Assembly: GCA_016721605.1 (NCBI GenBank)
Contig: JADKHS010000007.1
Location: 62,001-126,000, forward strand
DNA: 64,000 nucleotides
Reading direction: 5' to 3'
From: Nitrosomonadales bacterium
Lineage (GTDB): Bacteria > Pseudomonadota > Gammaproteobacteria > Burkholderiales > Gallionellaceae
The position numbers and the translations under genes are program-made. This document shows positions 34,018 through 43,758 of this stretch, in pieces. Position 1 is the first letter of the stretch; each line of letters begins with the position of its first letter. The notes beneath the pieces are model-generated. The model searched no databases. It was not told the origin of the DNA and saw nothing but the letters and a program-made list of their open reading frames with translations.

Positions 34018-35451
34018 TATTTCGAAACGCTCGAAACATAGTCAAACAGCCCGAATTGTTTGGCATGCTCTCTTACGGTCACTACGTCATTGTGTTTCGC
34101 CAATAGTGGTGCAACTATTGGCTCATCGGTCAAATAAGTGATCAAATCCGATTTTGAAATCACGCGCATTGATTTAACAAGCGACTCTTCCCGCTTCGCT
34201 CTCCACGTTTCCTCAAGACAGCAGAATTCGGCTACTGTCGAACCACGCTCTCTTACCGAACGCGTAATAATTAATGTGTCGCGTGCCAGTGAACTAACAA
34301 CGCTGGGAGAATGAGTATTGATAATTACTTGTCGTAAAGGATTACTTCCCGGGTCTGCGGCTTCTTGAGGATTGACTGCAATTGATTCGAGCAACTTCAG
34401 CATCGAAGAAATTCTGGAAGGGTGTATGCCATTTTCTGGCTCTTCAAGGCAAAGTAATCTTCCTGCATCAGGATCGGCACTCATCACAGAAAGAGCTAGG
34501 AATCTTAGCGTTCCGTCAGATAAGGCACGGGCAGGATGACTCACTCCATCTCTACTGGTTATGACCAGTGTATTAAGTCTGCGCCCTTCGTCTTGATCCA
34601 CACTGACAGACTTTACGTCCGGTATCAATGTTGCTAACTGGTTAGCGACATTCGATGCAGCATCCAGCCTCAGCAAAGTTGAGGGAAGATGAGCGCCACT
34701 AGAGCTTACCTTTGCTTCAGCTGAAAAATTATCCGGTTGCCTGAGTGCGCTAGGTTCAAGCTGTAGCAGCGCCCATGACTGCATTTCGCGGCGAGCCGCC
34801 AGCACGGTAGGATGTGAGTCAGTATTGATACCGCCAAGAATTGTTTTGGGTGATGTCGTGGCTGGAACTCTGAACGGCCTTCCTTGGCTGCCGTCTTGGT
34901 GAAGATTAATAATTGACTGGCCATTCTCAACTTCAGTTGAAATTAAATCTATGGTACGCCGACCTGCAATGATTGAATCACGAAATGATCGACTATGCGG
35001 AAAACCGAGCAATCTACGGGCATGGCTTTTGGGAACGTAGGTTAATTTTTCTGTGACAATTTCAATGCGCTCTGCGGTGGACAAATTTTTTGGAACGTAT
35101 CTCAATGTCAAAAAATATCTCAAAAACGTTGTTGATGGAGCTGCCTGCCTTCCAAAATCATCAATAACATTTTTAGATACAACAAAGTCTGCTTCAAATG
35201 ACATTTCCTGAGTAGGCGAAGGCTGTTTGGTGAAAAATCGCTTTCAGATCACCAGACCTCCCTACTGGATCACGTACCCGCGCAGCGGCTTCTGTAAGTG
35301 AATAGTCAGTTAAATCCCTTAAAAACATTATTGCATCGAATAAATTAGATTTGCCTACGCCATTAGTACCAGCGATACAGGTAAATGGGCCAAACGCAAT
35401 TTCTACATTTAAAAGATTTTTAAACCCATTAATATGAAGTCTTGTGAGCAT
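34017..35451 (-). CDS. AAA_21/SMC-like ATPase (one frameshift)
   Basis: The N-terminal part (from 35451) reads MLTRLHINGFKNLLNVEIAF with Walker A GTNGVGKSNLFDAI. The frame changes at about 35203-35206, in the AAA following a GG, and continues MSFEADFVVSK to the end. The C-terminal part carries the ABC-like signature ALSDGTLRFLALSV, Walker B LLCLEEPENGIHP and the switch His in VIINTHSPSVVSSL. Together about 478 residues, typical for the ATPases of OLD-like and other two-gene defence modules. The last codons overlap the DUF4276-like gene. The break is a one-base loss, so a sequence error is plausible. Confidence 0.75.
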
Positions 35452-35677
35452 AATCTTGTCCGATTTTAATGTCAGGCATTATAGTTAATTCAAAGGCTTT
35501 AGCTGACTAGCAAACAAATTTAAAAACTAAGGGGTTACGGGCTTCCTCATAATCTGCCTTCGCAAATATCTGCATAAACAATGCAGTTCCCAACACTATT
35601 TCTTGTAGTTTGGGCCTTCCGTATTAAAGCTTTGTGTCAGCGCGACATGTTCCGTATTACGGTTTACTAGTAAGTAT

Positions 35678-36277
35678 CCCCCGGCAAAGCCGGGGGCTTT
35701 AGTTTTGTTAGCCCCTCAAAGGGGCAAAATTATGAAGCGCCTAAAGGCGCTGGCTCACATTCCCAATTTCAGCTGGTCGTAATGCGCATCTTCTTTATCC
35801 TGATTTCTGAATGCACGCTCTGACCATCTCTTCATCAAGTCCAATCGTGGTTCACAAAATACCCTCGTGCCCAAAAATTTTCACCCGTAAAATTTCTTGT
35901 CTTGCTCTGCGAACCGTCTTGCTATCGATATCGCACTTTGCCTTTGATATAACCAATACATACGACACCGAATGCTTCGGTGGAATACTGATGCAGATAT
36001 GCACATGATCCAGCATCAAGTGTCCTTCCACAATCTGACATTCTTTTTGTTCCGCCAACTCTCGATATATCTCACCAAGATGTTTTGTGGATTGCCCCAA
36101 AAATCATTTTCTTTCGTCCCTTTGGGATAAATACCACGTGATACTTGCAATCCCACTTCGTATGACAAAGACTCTGGTACTCTCTCATTTGATTCTCCTA
36201 ACTTTTAGCCAAGTCAGTAGAATCAGGCCGACCGTAGCGCTCGGTCAAACCTTGTGAGTCCCCCGGCAAAGCCGGGG
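35678..36277 (-). mobile_element. Decayed IS200/IS605-type element
   Basis: The same hairpin, CCCCCGGCAAAGCCGGGGG, occurs at about 35678-35696 and 36258-36277, bracketing a degraded Y1 transposase (35755-36188). Near the right end (plus-strand left) two more perfect hairpins occur: GCCCCTCAAAGGGGC (about 35711) and AGCGCCTAAAGGCGCT (about 35736). Subterminal hairpins at both ends without inverted repeats are what IS200/IS605 elements use for single-strand transposition. The exact ends are not defined. Confidence 0.65.
35755..36188 (-). pseudogene. tnpA: IS200-type Y1 transposase TnpA, multiply frameshifted
   Basis: Starting at the ATG at 36188: MREYQSLCHTKWDCKYHVVF IPKGRKK, then after a shift STKHLGEIYRELAEQKECQI and MLDHVHICISIPPKHSVSYV (HUH motif present as HVH), then GENFWARGYFV in another frame, and finally AFRNQDKEDAHYDQLKLGM. 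The Tyr helix region is recognisable but in a shifted frame. At least three frame changes, plus the non-matching stretch IDSKTVRRARQE, indicate decay beyond simple sequence error. Confidence 0.75.
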
Positions 36278-36288
36278 GATTACCTTAC

Positions 36289-37155
36289 TTATTCAATGTT
36301 CTGTATTTGTTCACGCATCTGTTCAATCAATAGCTTCATTTCCATGGACGCACGCGATACTTCTGCATCGACGGACTTTGAGCCTAGTGTATTCGCTTCG
36401 CGGTGTAGTTCTTGCATCAGAAAATCCAGCCGCTTGCCTACTGTCCCGCCTTTGACAAGCACTCGCTTCATTTCGACCAGATGGGTTTGCAGACGCGACA
36501 ACTCTTCATCTACATCAATCTTGCTGGCGAACAGTGTGATTTCCTGCCGCACGCGTTCATCATCTCCCGTTTGCAGCGCGATCCGCAAACGCCCAGCCAG
36601 TTTTTCTTCATACGCCGCAATGGCCGTCGGGATGCGCGGTGCGACCAGGGTGCATAAGGTTTCGATTTGCTCTATACGCTGCAACAGAAATTCTTGTAGC
36701 TTTTCGCCTTCGCGTCCACGTGCTGCGGTGAATTCGCTCAGCACTTGATGCAGCAGTTCAGGTACCATGGTTTGCAGTGTGTCGGTCGGTATAGCCGCGC
36801 TTTGCAGCACGCCAGTCCAACGCAAAACATCGGCGACACTTAAGCCATCTGCTTCGGGCAAGATGGCTTGCACCTCGTCGCTCCATTGAGCCAGTTGTTG
36901 TACCAGGGGCTGATTGAGTTGTGCCGGATTTTGTACGGAGGGCCGCGGGGCGAAACCGATACGGCATTCCACCTTGCCGCGCGTCAGCTGCGCAGCAAGG
37001 ATCTCGCGCAATAGGGGCTCCAGCATGCGTAGCTCGTCTGGCATGCGTAGCTGGAGGTCGAGGTAACGGTGATTGACCGCACGCAGTTCCACTGCAAGCG
37101 ATCCGGTGTCAAGTTCTGTTGCGGCAGTGGCAAAGCCGGTCATGCTAAATATCAT
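36289..37155 (-). CDS. yicC: YicC/YloC-family endoribonuclease
   Basis: 288 residues, full length. MIFSMTGFATAATELDTGSL, VELRAVNHRYLDLQLRMPDE, RGKVECRIGF and, near the C-terminus, GGTVGKRLDFLMQELHREAN with NTLGSKSVDAEVS are the family's conserved blocks. YicC proteins are Mn2+-dependent endoribonucleases involved in sRNA turnover in E. coli. It is divergent from rph (about 240 bases apart), a neighbourhood found in many proteobacteria. Confidence 0.93.
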   Translation of the reverse strand: MIFSMTGFATAATELDTGSLAVELRAVNHRYLDLQLRMPDELRMLEPLLREILAAQLTRGKVECRIGFAPRPSVQNPAQLNQPLVQQLAQWSDEVQAILPEADGLSVADVLRWTGVLQSAAIPTDTLQTMVPELLHQVLSEFTAARGREGEKLQEFLLQRIEQIETLCTLVAPRIPTAIAAYEEKLAGRLRIALQTGDDERVRQEITLFASKIDVDEELSRLQTHLVEMKRVLVKGGTVGKRLDFLMQELHREANTLGSKSVDAEVSRASMEMKLLIEQMREQIQNIE

Positions 37156-37397
37156 TGGGACTCCAGATAATATGGTTTGGGTGATTGCTCAACCCGATTT
37201 CAATATTAAACAAGGGCCTGATTTATTTATGCCTTGCTTATAAATTGGACTACAGCATGTGCATTATATGACGATTGGATAGTGTGAAATTTGCTATATA
37301 AAATTCCAACGATCTTGCAACAGCAGTTTCGGACTAATTCTGATTGCCTAAGCGGCGCAAGTTATAATGCGTGCCATTTCATTTTTTGGATTATTTT

Positions 37398-38114
37398 ATG
37401 CGTCCCAGTCAGAGGCAAACCGATCAGCTTCGTTCCATTCTTATCACGCGTCATTACACCAAGCATGCCGAAGGTTCGGTGCTGATCGAATGTGGCGACA
37501 CAAAAGTAATTTGCACCGCCAGCGTGGAGGAGCGTGTGCCGCCTCATAAAAAAGGCTCCGGTGAGGGGTGGGTTACGGCGGAATACGGCATGTTGCCGCG
37601 TTCTACCGGTAGCCGCATGGGGCGCGAAGCAGCCAAGGGCAAACAGTCTGGACGCACGCAGGAAATCCAGCGTCTGATCGGACGTAGTTTGCGCTCTGTG
37701 GTGGATTTGAAACAATTGGGCGAGCGCACCATCCAAGTGGATTGCGACGTGATTCAGGCCGATGGCGGGACGCGCACGGCCAGTATTACCGGCGCTTTTG
37801 TCGCCTTGCACGATGCCGTTAGCGGATTGATCAAGCAAGGGTTGATCAAGGAAAACGCATTACGCGATTTCGTCGCTGCGATTTCGGTGGGTATTTATCA
37901 GGGAATACCGGTGCTTGATCTTGACTACGCCGAAGATTCTGAATGTGATACTGATATGAATGTGGTGATGACCAGTGCAGGGCATTTCATAGAGGTGCAG
38001 GGTACGGCAGAAGGTCATGCTTTCAGCCGCACTGAGATGGATGCCATGCTCAATTTGGCGCAATCCGGCATCGCGCAATTAATTGAGATGCAGCGCGCGG
38101 CGCTGGCGAAATAA
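37398..38114 (+). CDS. rph: Ribonuclease PH
   Basis: 238 residues from the ATG at 37398. MRPSQRQTDQLRSILITRHY, GWVTAEYGMLPRSTGSRMGR and QEIQRLIGRSLRSVVDLKQL with the phosphate-binding Arg residues, then DADGGTRTASITGAFVAL-type QADGGTRTASITGAFVALHD, define RNase PH. It trims the 3' ends of tRNA precursors phosphorolytically. It is followed 6 bases later by rdgB. Confidence 0.96.
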   Translation: MRPSQRQTDQLRSILITRHYTKHAEGSVLIECGDTKVICTASVEERVPPHKKGSGEGWVTAEYGMLPRSTGSRMGREAAKGKQSGRTQEIQRLIGRSLRSVVDLKQLGERTIQVDCDVIQADGGTRTASITGAFVALHDAVSGLIKQGLIKENALRDFVAAISVGIYQGIPVLDLDYAEDSECDTDMNVVMTSAGHFIEVQGTAEGHAFSRTEMDAMLNLAQSGIAQLIEMQRAALAK

Positions 38115-38120
38115 CGCACC

Positions 38121-38714
38121 ATGCATAAGCTGGTTATTGCCTCCAACAATCCGGGAAAGTTGCGCGAGTTGCAGTTAACGCTTGCGTCACTATCCATCGA
38201 GATACTGACGCAGGCGCAACTTGGCATTGACGAGGCTGAAGAACCCCACTGCACTTTCATTGAGAATGCGCTGGCCAAGGCGCGTCATGTCAGTCGTATC
38301 AGTGGCCTGCCTGCACTGGCGGATGATTCTGGACTATGCGTAGCTGCGTTGGGCGGCGCACCGGGTGTGCAGTCCGCACGTTATGCGGGCGAACCGAAAT
38401 CGGATTCGCGCAACAATGAAAAATTGTTGCAAGCGATGGAAGGCGTGGTTGACCGGCGTGCGCATTATTATTGCGTGCTAGTGCTGGTGCGCCATACTGA
38501 CGATCCGCAGCCGCTGATTGCGGAAGGCGAATGGCATGGCGAAATTGCGCAGCAGATGCGCGGCGAAGGAGGTTTTGGTTATGACCCGTTGTTCTGGTTG
38601 CCGCAACTCAACAAGATGAGCGCGGAATTGAGCCGCGACGAGAAGGCGCAGCTCAGCCACCGTGCACAGGCACTGCATATTCTGCTACAAAGGTTGCAAA
38701 TAGCGGCGTATTGA
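38121..38714 (+). CDS. rdgB: XTP/dITP diphosphatase
   Basis: 197 residues. LVIASNNPGKLRELQ at the N-terminus, ENALAKARHVSRISGLPALA, DDSGLCVAALGGAPGVQSAR and GEGGFGYDPLFWLP are the Ham1/RdgB motifs. The enzyme removes non-canonical purine nucleoside triphosphates. It is operonic with rph and hemW, a common order. Confidence 0.95.
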   Translation: MHKLVIASNNPGKLRELQLTLASLSIEILTQAQLGIDEAEEPHCTFIENALAKARHVSRISGLPALADDSGLCVAALGGAPGVQSARYAGEPKSDSRNNEKLLQAMEGVVDRRAHYYCVLVLVRHTDDPQPLIAEGEWHGEIAQQMRGEGGFGYDPLFWLPQLNKMSAELSRDEKAQLSHRAQALHILLQRLQIAAY

Positions 38715-38852
38715 GAACAACGGAATTACAAACAACGCTCGGTATTCCGGCCGTGCGCAACAGCAGGCAAAGTCGCCCGCCCGTCATTTCAAATGGCAGC
38801 CTGCTTGTCCGCGTTTCCCCAAATATTGTTGATGGTATTCCTCGACGTACCC

Positions 38853-40091
38853 ATGAATATTCAGCTTGTACACCCACTCGACTCCACGACGCAAGAGGTC
38901 AGTTTTAAGGCTTTACCACCATTGTCTTTGTACATCCATATTCCGTGGTGTGTGCGTAAATGCCCTTATTGTGATTTTAATTCGCATGAGGCGCGCGAGT
39001 CTCTGCCAGAGCAGGAATACGTGGCTGCGTTAGTGCGCGACTTGGAGCTGGCTCTGCCGCAAATCTGGGGACGCAAGGTGTACACCGTGTTCATCGGTGG
39101 GGGCACGCCCAGCCTGTTTTCTGCGCAGGCTATGGAGCAAATTCTCTCCGCAGTACGCATGTTGTTGCCATTGGATCATGGCGCGGAAATTACGCTGGAA
39201 GCCAATCCAGGCACAGTGGAGGCAGATAAGTTTGCGGGCTTTCGTGATGCCGGTGTAAATCGACTATCGCTGGGTATTCAGAGTTTCAACGATATTCACC
39301 TCAAGGCGCTGGGACGTATCCACGATGCGTCCCAGGCGCGGCGGGCGGTAGAAATCGCACAACGCCATTTTGACAACATTAATCTGGATTTAATGTATGG
39401 CTTGCCGGAGCAAACACAGGCGGAAGCGGCACAGGATGTGCATGCCGCACTAGAATTTGCACCGCAACATTTATCCTGCTACAACCTTACACTGGAACCG
39501 AACACACTTTTTCACCGTTATCCGCCAGCCCTGCCGGACGATGATCTGTGCAGCGTCATGCAGCAGGATATTGAACAAACACTCAGCACGCACGGCTATC
39601 AACATTACGAAACCTCGGCTTTCGCACAGCCAAAAAAACAGGCACGCCATAACCTAAATTACTGGCAATTTGGTGATTATCTGGGCATCGGCGCGGGCGC
39701 ACACAGTAAGCTGAGTTTTCCTGACAAGGTGCTGCGACAGGTGCGTTATAAACAGCCGCAGGCCTATCTACAGCAGGTAGCGCAGGGTTTGCCGGTGCAG
39801 ACCGAACATGCTGTGAAGCGCGAAGAGTTGCCGTTTGAATTCATGATGAATGCATTGCGCTTGAATCAAGGTTTTGCTGACGCGCTATTTGCCGAGCGCA
39901 CCAGCTTGTCTTTGCTGCTGATCCGCCGTGAACTGGAGCAGGCCGAGCAACGCGGCCTGATTGAACGTGGCCTGCAGCGCATCGCACCGACCGAGTTGGG
40001 GCGGCGCTTTTTGAATGACTTGCTACAGATTTTTTGCGCAAGTAAGGTTGTGTGGAGTTGCCAGCCCGCGATGACTCAGGGATTTAATTAG
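38853..40091 (+). CDS. hemW: HemW-like radical SAM protein (heme chaperone)
   Basis: 412 residues from the ATG at 38853, the start that gives the usual N-terminus. The radical SAM cysteines are in YIHIPWCVRKCPYCDFNSHE. FIGGGTPSLFSAQAMEQIL, GVNRLSLGIQSFND and DLMYGLPEQT follow, and the C-terminal HemN-like domain contains LGIGAGAHSK and ELPFEFMMNALRL. HemW binds heme and is not the coproporphyrinogen dehydrogenase HemN, although often annotated as such. It follows rdgB after 138 bases. Confidence 0.92.
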   Translation: MNIQLVHPLDSTTQEVSFKALPPLSLYIHIPWCVRKCPYCDFNSHEARESLPEQEYVAALVRDLELALPQIWGRKVYTVFIGGGTPSLFSAQAMEQILSAVRMLLPLDHGAEITLEANPGTVEADKFAGFRDAGVNRLSLGIQSFNDIHLKALGRIHDASQARRAVEIAQRHFDNINLDLMYGLPEQTQAEAAQDVHAALEFAPQHLSCYNLTLEPNTLFHRYPPALPDDDLCSVMQQDIEQTLSTHGYQHYETSAFAQPKKQARHNLNYWQFGDYLGIGAGAHSKLSFPDKVLRQVRYKQPQAYLQQVAQGLPVQTEHAVKREELPFEFMMNALRLNQGFADALFAERTSLSLLLIRRELEQAEQRGLIERGLQRIAPTELGRRFLNDLLQIFCASKVVWSCQPAMTQGFN

Positions 40092-40758
40092 AGTTTCTTG
40101 AACACCAAATCCCAAACGCCATGCCCCAGACGCAGCCCGCGCTGTTCAAATTTAGTAAGCGGGCGATAAGCCGGGCGCGGAGCATAATTCGCCGCGGTAT
40201 TTTCCAGTGATTTTTCGCTGCTCAACACGGCGAGTACCTGTTCAGCGTAATCCTGCCAATCCGTCGCGACATGAATATATCCACCCGGTTTTATTTTCTT
40301 CACCAGTTGCGCCACAAACGAAGGCTGAATCAGGCGACGCTTATTGTGGCGTGTTTGCCAAGGATCGGGAAAAATATGAACACCGTCCAGCACGTCATCA
40401 TTCAGCATGTCGCGTAGCACTTCAACTGCATCATGCTGGATGATGCGGATATTTTTCAAGCCCAATTCTTCAATCTGTTTGAGCAAACTGCCGACGCCCG
40501 GGTGTGCACCTCAAGGGCAAGATAATCGTTTTGTGGATGCGACTGGGCGATGGCGGCAGTGGTCTCGCCCATGCCGAAGCCGATCTCAAGGATTTTAGTC
40601 GCACTTCTGCCGAAGACATTTTCCAAGTCCAGCGGTTGAGAAAGGTAGGGAATCCCATAAATCGGCAGGAGCGCATCGAGGCAACGCTGTTGCGCATTGG
40701 AGATGCGCCCTTGTCGCAGCACATAGCTGCGAATGTGTGAGGAGCGCTGAGGTATCAA
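40088..40758 (-). CDS. trmB: tRNA (guanine-N7-)-methyltransferase (one frameshift)
   Basis: The first part, from a TTG at 40758 overlapping the thiG stop, contains QPLDLENVFGRSATKILEIG, then FGMGETTAAIAQSHPQNDYL for SAM binding, and ends LALEVHT. A one-base loss in a C run near 40500 separates it from GVGSLLKQIEELGLKNIRII, VHIFPDPWQTRHNKRRLIQP and TKFEQRGLRLGHGVWDLVF. The PDPW motif is present; the usual KKRHHKRR is shortened to QTRHNKRR. TrmB makes m7G46 in tRNA. Restored length is about 223 residues. Confidence 0.92.
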
Positions 40759-41540
40759 TTTATTAATCCGCTGGTAGGTGAGCTGGGCGAAGCGCTATAC
40801 AATTTCTTTGGCATGCGCCCGGCCAGGAATGCCATGCGGCCAGCCTCCACGGCCAGCTTCATGGCAGAGGCCATCAATACCGGCTGCTGTGCGGCGGCAA
40901 TGGCGGTATTCATCAACACCCCATGGCAACCGAGTTCCATGGCGATGGCCGCGTCTGAGGCAGTGCCCACTCCAGCATCCACAATAACGGGCACTTGCAC
41001 GCGATCCATGATGAGCTGCAAATTCCACGGATTGAGGATGCCCATGCCAGAGCCGATCAGCGAAGCCAATGGCATGATGGCGACACAGCCAATGTCTTCC
41101 AGTTGCTTTGCGATGATGGGGTCATCCGAGGTATACACCATCACCTGAAAGCCATCCGCCACCAGCGTTTTTGCGGCGGCGAGGGTCTCCACCACATTCG
41201 GATAAAGCGATTGCGGATCACCCAGCACCTCCAGTTTGACCAGACTGTGCCCGTCCAGCAGCTCGCGTGCGAGTCGCAGCGTGCGCACGGCATCGTCCGC
41301 GCTGTAGCACCCCGCCGTGTTGGGCAGCAGGGTATATTTCGATGGCGGAAGAACGTCCAGCAGATTCGGCTCATTCGGGTTTTGCCCGATGTTGCTGCGA
41401 CGGATGGCGATGGTGATGATCTCTGCGCCACTCGCCTCCACCGCTGCCTGCGTCTCGGTAAAATCCTTGTATTTGCCGGTGCCAATTAACAGGCGCGAGT
41501 TATAGCTTTTGCCCGCGATGAGCAATGTGTCTTTGTTCAT
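40755..41540 (-). CDS. thiG: Thiazole synthase
   Basis: 261 residues. It starts MNKDTLLIAGKSYNSRLLIG TG; VKLEVLGDPQSLYPNVVETL, the Schiff-base Lys in LVKLEVLGD, CVAIMPLASLIGSGMGI and VIVDAGVGTASDAAIAMELG are ThiG motifs. The enzyme joins deoxyxylulose 5-phosphate, dehydroglycine and ThiS-thiocarboxylate to form the thiazole phosphate of thiamine. It is downstream of thiS and coupled to trmB by a TTGA overlap. Confidence 0.96.
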   Translation of the reverse strand: MNKDTLLIAGKSYNSRLLIGTGKYKDFTETQAAVEASGAEIITIAIRRSNIGQNPNEPNLLDVLPPSKYTLLPNTAGCYSADDAVRTLRLARELLDGHSLVKLEVLGDPQSLYPNVVETLAAAKTLVADGFQVMVYTSDDPIIAKQLEDIGCVAIMPLASLIGSGMGILNPWNLQLIMDRVQVPVIVDAGVGTASDAAIAMELGCHGVLMNTAIAAAQQPVLMASAMKLAVEAGRMAFLAGRMPKKLYSASPSSPTSGLIN

Positions 41541-41555
41541 TATTGTGTTCCGTGA

Positions 41556-41765
41556 TTAACCGCCACCGACTGCGACAACGATTTCAAGTCGGTCGCCATC
41601 TGCCAGCAGTTGTTGGTTGAATTGTCCGCGCGGCAAGATTTCACCGTTGCGTTCCAGCGCGATACGCTTGCCACTCAGTTGCATCTGTTCGAGGAGCGTA
41701 GCGACGGAAACAGGATTATCGAATTGGCGAACTTCGCCGTTAATTGAGACTGAAATCACTTTCAA
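41556..41765 (-). CDS. thiS: Sulfur carrier protein ThiS
   Basis: 69 residues with a ubiquitin-like beta-grasp fold and the essential C-terminal Gly-Gly (VVAVGGG), which is thiocarboxylated to donate sulfur to ThiG. Conserved pieces are INGEVRQFDNPVSVATLL and LADGDRLEIV. The start is either TTG at 41765 or GTG at 41759; neither has a clear ribosome site. I see no TPP riboswitch between it and the tRNA gene upstream. Confidence 0.9.
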   Translation of the reverse strand: MKVISVSINGEVRQFDNPVSVATLLEQMQLSGKRIALERNGEILPRGQFNQQLLADGDRLEIVVAVGGG

Positions 41766-41800
41766 ATTCTGGCCGTGTTAAGGTAACATCCATTCTACAT

Positions 41801-41874
41801 GCGGGCGTCGTATAATGGTAATACCCTAGCTTCCCAAGCTAGAGCCGTGGGTTCGATTCCCATCGCCCGCTCCA
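41801..41874 (+). tRNA. tRNA-Gly (anticodon CCC)
   Basis: Acceptor GCGGGCG pairs with CGCCCGC, discriminator T, and encoded CCA at 41872-41874. The D arm is GTATAATGGTAATAC-like, the anticodon stem CTAGC/GCTAG holds loop TTCCCAA with anticodon CCC, and the T arm is GTGGG-TTCGATT-CCCAT. It reads GGG codons. Confidence 0.95.
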
Positions 41875-41989
41875 CCGTTCTGTATTTTACCATCCATTTC
41901 CGTTCACATAATCCGCTTCAACTCAAGGCTTCATTCAACAAGAGCCAATGGATCGCATTACGTCAAACTGGTCTCCGTGCAGGGCGCAG

Positions 41990-42721
41990 CTACTTCACCC
42001 GCAGTCGCGCGAATACTTCCTCGGCTGAGGGGCTAACTATGTTTCTAACTGTGCCATCGTGCAAGCCATGAGTAGGAATCGGTAACCCGGCTTGCACGTA
42101 GTGGGCACGCCAGTTGGATTCGTACAAGACCGTGTGCAGTCCAGTCCATGCACTTTTGAGTTGATTGAGCTTGAACATGTCAAATATCACACGGTCATTT
42201 ATTGACATCCAAGCATTTGGAATCAGGCCCCACATGGGCCACATAAAAGCTGCAGACCGGGCAAACGACATACAGCTTGTGTCTACATGGGTATGCTGCA
42301 AATCCTCGGTATCTTCAAGGCGCAGGTGCTCATGGCCAGGCACAAAAATGTACCGGTAAGAAAATACCGCATCCAGCACCTCCCCCTTCGCCCGCGCTTG
42401 CTCATAAACATTCACCAAGCTCATTACATGATTGGGCTCGTATAAATTATCCGCATCCAGGAAACAAATGACATCGGCACCCTCGTTCAAGGCGCAGATA
42501 GCACCCACACTTCTGGGCGTACTTCCAAAGTCGCCATGAGCGACCGGCAGATTGATAGAAGACAGATTCTTAACGCCTGAAGTGACATCCGGCTTGGGAT
42601 GTCCGTCAGAAATGAGGTAATGCTTTATATCTTGATGTGTCTGCGCCAAAACGCTTTCGATGCATCGCCGCAGGATTGCATCCGACTCTTTGTAGTACGG
42701 CGTAATAATCGCAACCTTCAT
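41990..42721 (-). CDS. Family 2 glycosyltransferase
   Basis: 243 residues. The GT-A start VAIITPYYKESDAILRRCIE and SVLAQTHQDIKHYLISDGHP is typical, followed by GADVICFLDADNLYEPNHVM with the DxD metal site. The second half (CMSFARSAAFMWPMWGLIP, NDRVIFDMFKLN) is characteristic of a subset that decorates surface polymers or proteins. It overlaps no neighbour but is followed by the UDP-sugar enzyme gene in the same direction. Acceptor and sugar are unknown. Confidence 0.85.
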   Translation of the reverse strand: MKVAIITPYYKESDAILRRCIESVLAQTHQDIKHYLISDGHPKPDVTSGVKNLSSINLPVAHGDFGSTPRSVGAICALNEGADVICFLDADNLYEPNHVMSLVNVYEQARAKGEVLDAVFSYRYIFVPGHEHLRLEDTEDLQHTHVDTSCMSFARSAAFMWPMWGLIPNAWMSINDRVIFDMFKLNQLKSAWTGLHTVLYESNWRAHYVQAGLPIPTHGLHDGTVRNIVSPSAEEVFARLRVK

Positions 42722-42746
42722 TTGGTGGCCACCTTTGAATGGGATT

Positions 42747-43671
42747 TTAAATTTTGAAATAAGCGATTGTTTTTTTCAAACCATTGATCAGGTCAACCCT
42801 TGGGTACCAATCCAGCTGGCTTTTTGCCAGGTCGATGTCGGGTTGCCTTTGTTTGGGATCGTCCTGGGGCAGTGGTTTGAAAACCAATTTGCTCTTTGAA
42901 CCTGTCAGCTCAATCACTATTTTGGCAAACTCCAGAATCGAAATTTCCGAAGGATTTCCAATATTGACAGGCCCGGTAAATTCATCGCTGGTACCCATGG
43001 TTAGGATCAACGCATCAATCAAATCGTCAACGTAGCAAAAACTTCTGGTCTGGCTACCATCACCATAAATGGTGATGTCATCCCCGTTGAGGGCCTGAAC
43101 AATGAAATTGCTGACCACACGGCCATCACCGGGCTGCATCCTCACCGTAAGTGTTGAAGATTCGTGCCACTTTGATCCGCAGATGGTGCTGTCGCCAGTA
43201 GTCAAAGAATAGCGTTTCAGCGCAGCGCTTGCCTTCATCGTAACAACTGCGAATACCAATCGGATTGACCCTGCCCCAATACGCCTCCGACTGGGGTTGA
43301 ACTTCCGGGTCGCCATACACCTCGCTCGTGCTTGCCTGGAGGATTTTCGCCTTTACCCGCTTAGCCAGGCCCAGCATGTTGATAGCGCCGTGCACACTTG
43401 TCTTGGTGGTTTGTACCGGGTCAAATTGGTAATGCACCGGTGATGCAGGGCAGGCCAGATTGTAAATTTCATCGACCTCCACATATAGCGGAAAAGTGAC
43501 ATCGTGCCGCATCAATTCAAAATGGGGATGTCCCAGCAGATGTTTGATATTTTCCTTGTTACCCGTGAAAAAATTGTCAACACACAATACATCTGAACCG
43601 CTGGCCACCAGCCGCTCACATAGGTGCGACCCTAAAAATCCAGCCCCACCGGTTACGAGTATTCTTTTCAT
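42747..43671 (-). CDS. UDP-glucuronate decarboxylase-type NAD-dependent epimerase (one frameshift)
   Basis: The ATG at 43671 opens MKRILVTGGAGFLGSHLCER (NAD binding). CVDNFFTGNKENIKHLLGHP, FELMRHDVTFPLYVEVDEIY and NLACPASPVHYQFDPVQTTK follow; the conserved YDEGKR has the catalytic Tyr and Lys. The frame changes at about 43135-43140 (ARIFNTYG followed by RMQPGDGRVVSNFI). After that DDLIDALILTM and WYPRVDLINGLKKTI complete the protein, about 307 residues. These are the hallmarks of UXS-like enzymes, which make UDP-xylose from UDP-glucuronate. A missing Pro codon at the junction suggests two bases were lost. Confidence 0.85.
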
Positions 43672-43758
43672 TATGTGCCTGCTGAACGTGGGTGATAAGG
43701 ATAGGAAATTCAATGGGGGATCCCATTGACGCACATTGATTTATGCGGCCTCTCTGTG

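Noticed and set aside
41740..41800. TPP riboswitch upstream of thiS.
   Set aside because: Only about 35 bases lie between thiS and the tRNA-Gly gene, with no THI-box motif on the minus strand.
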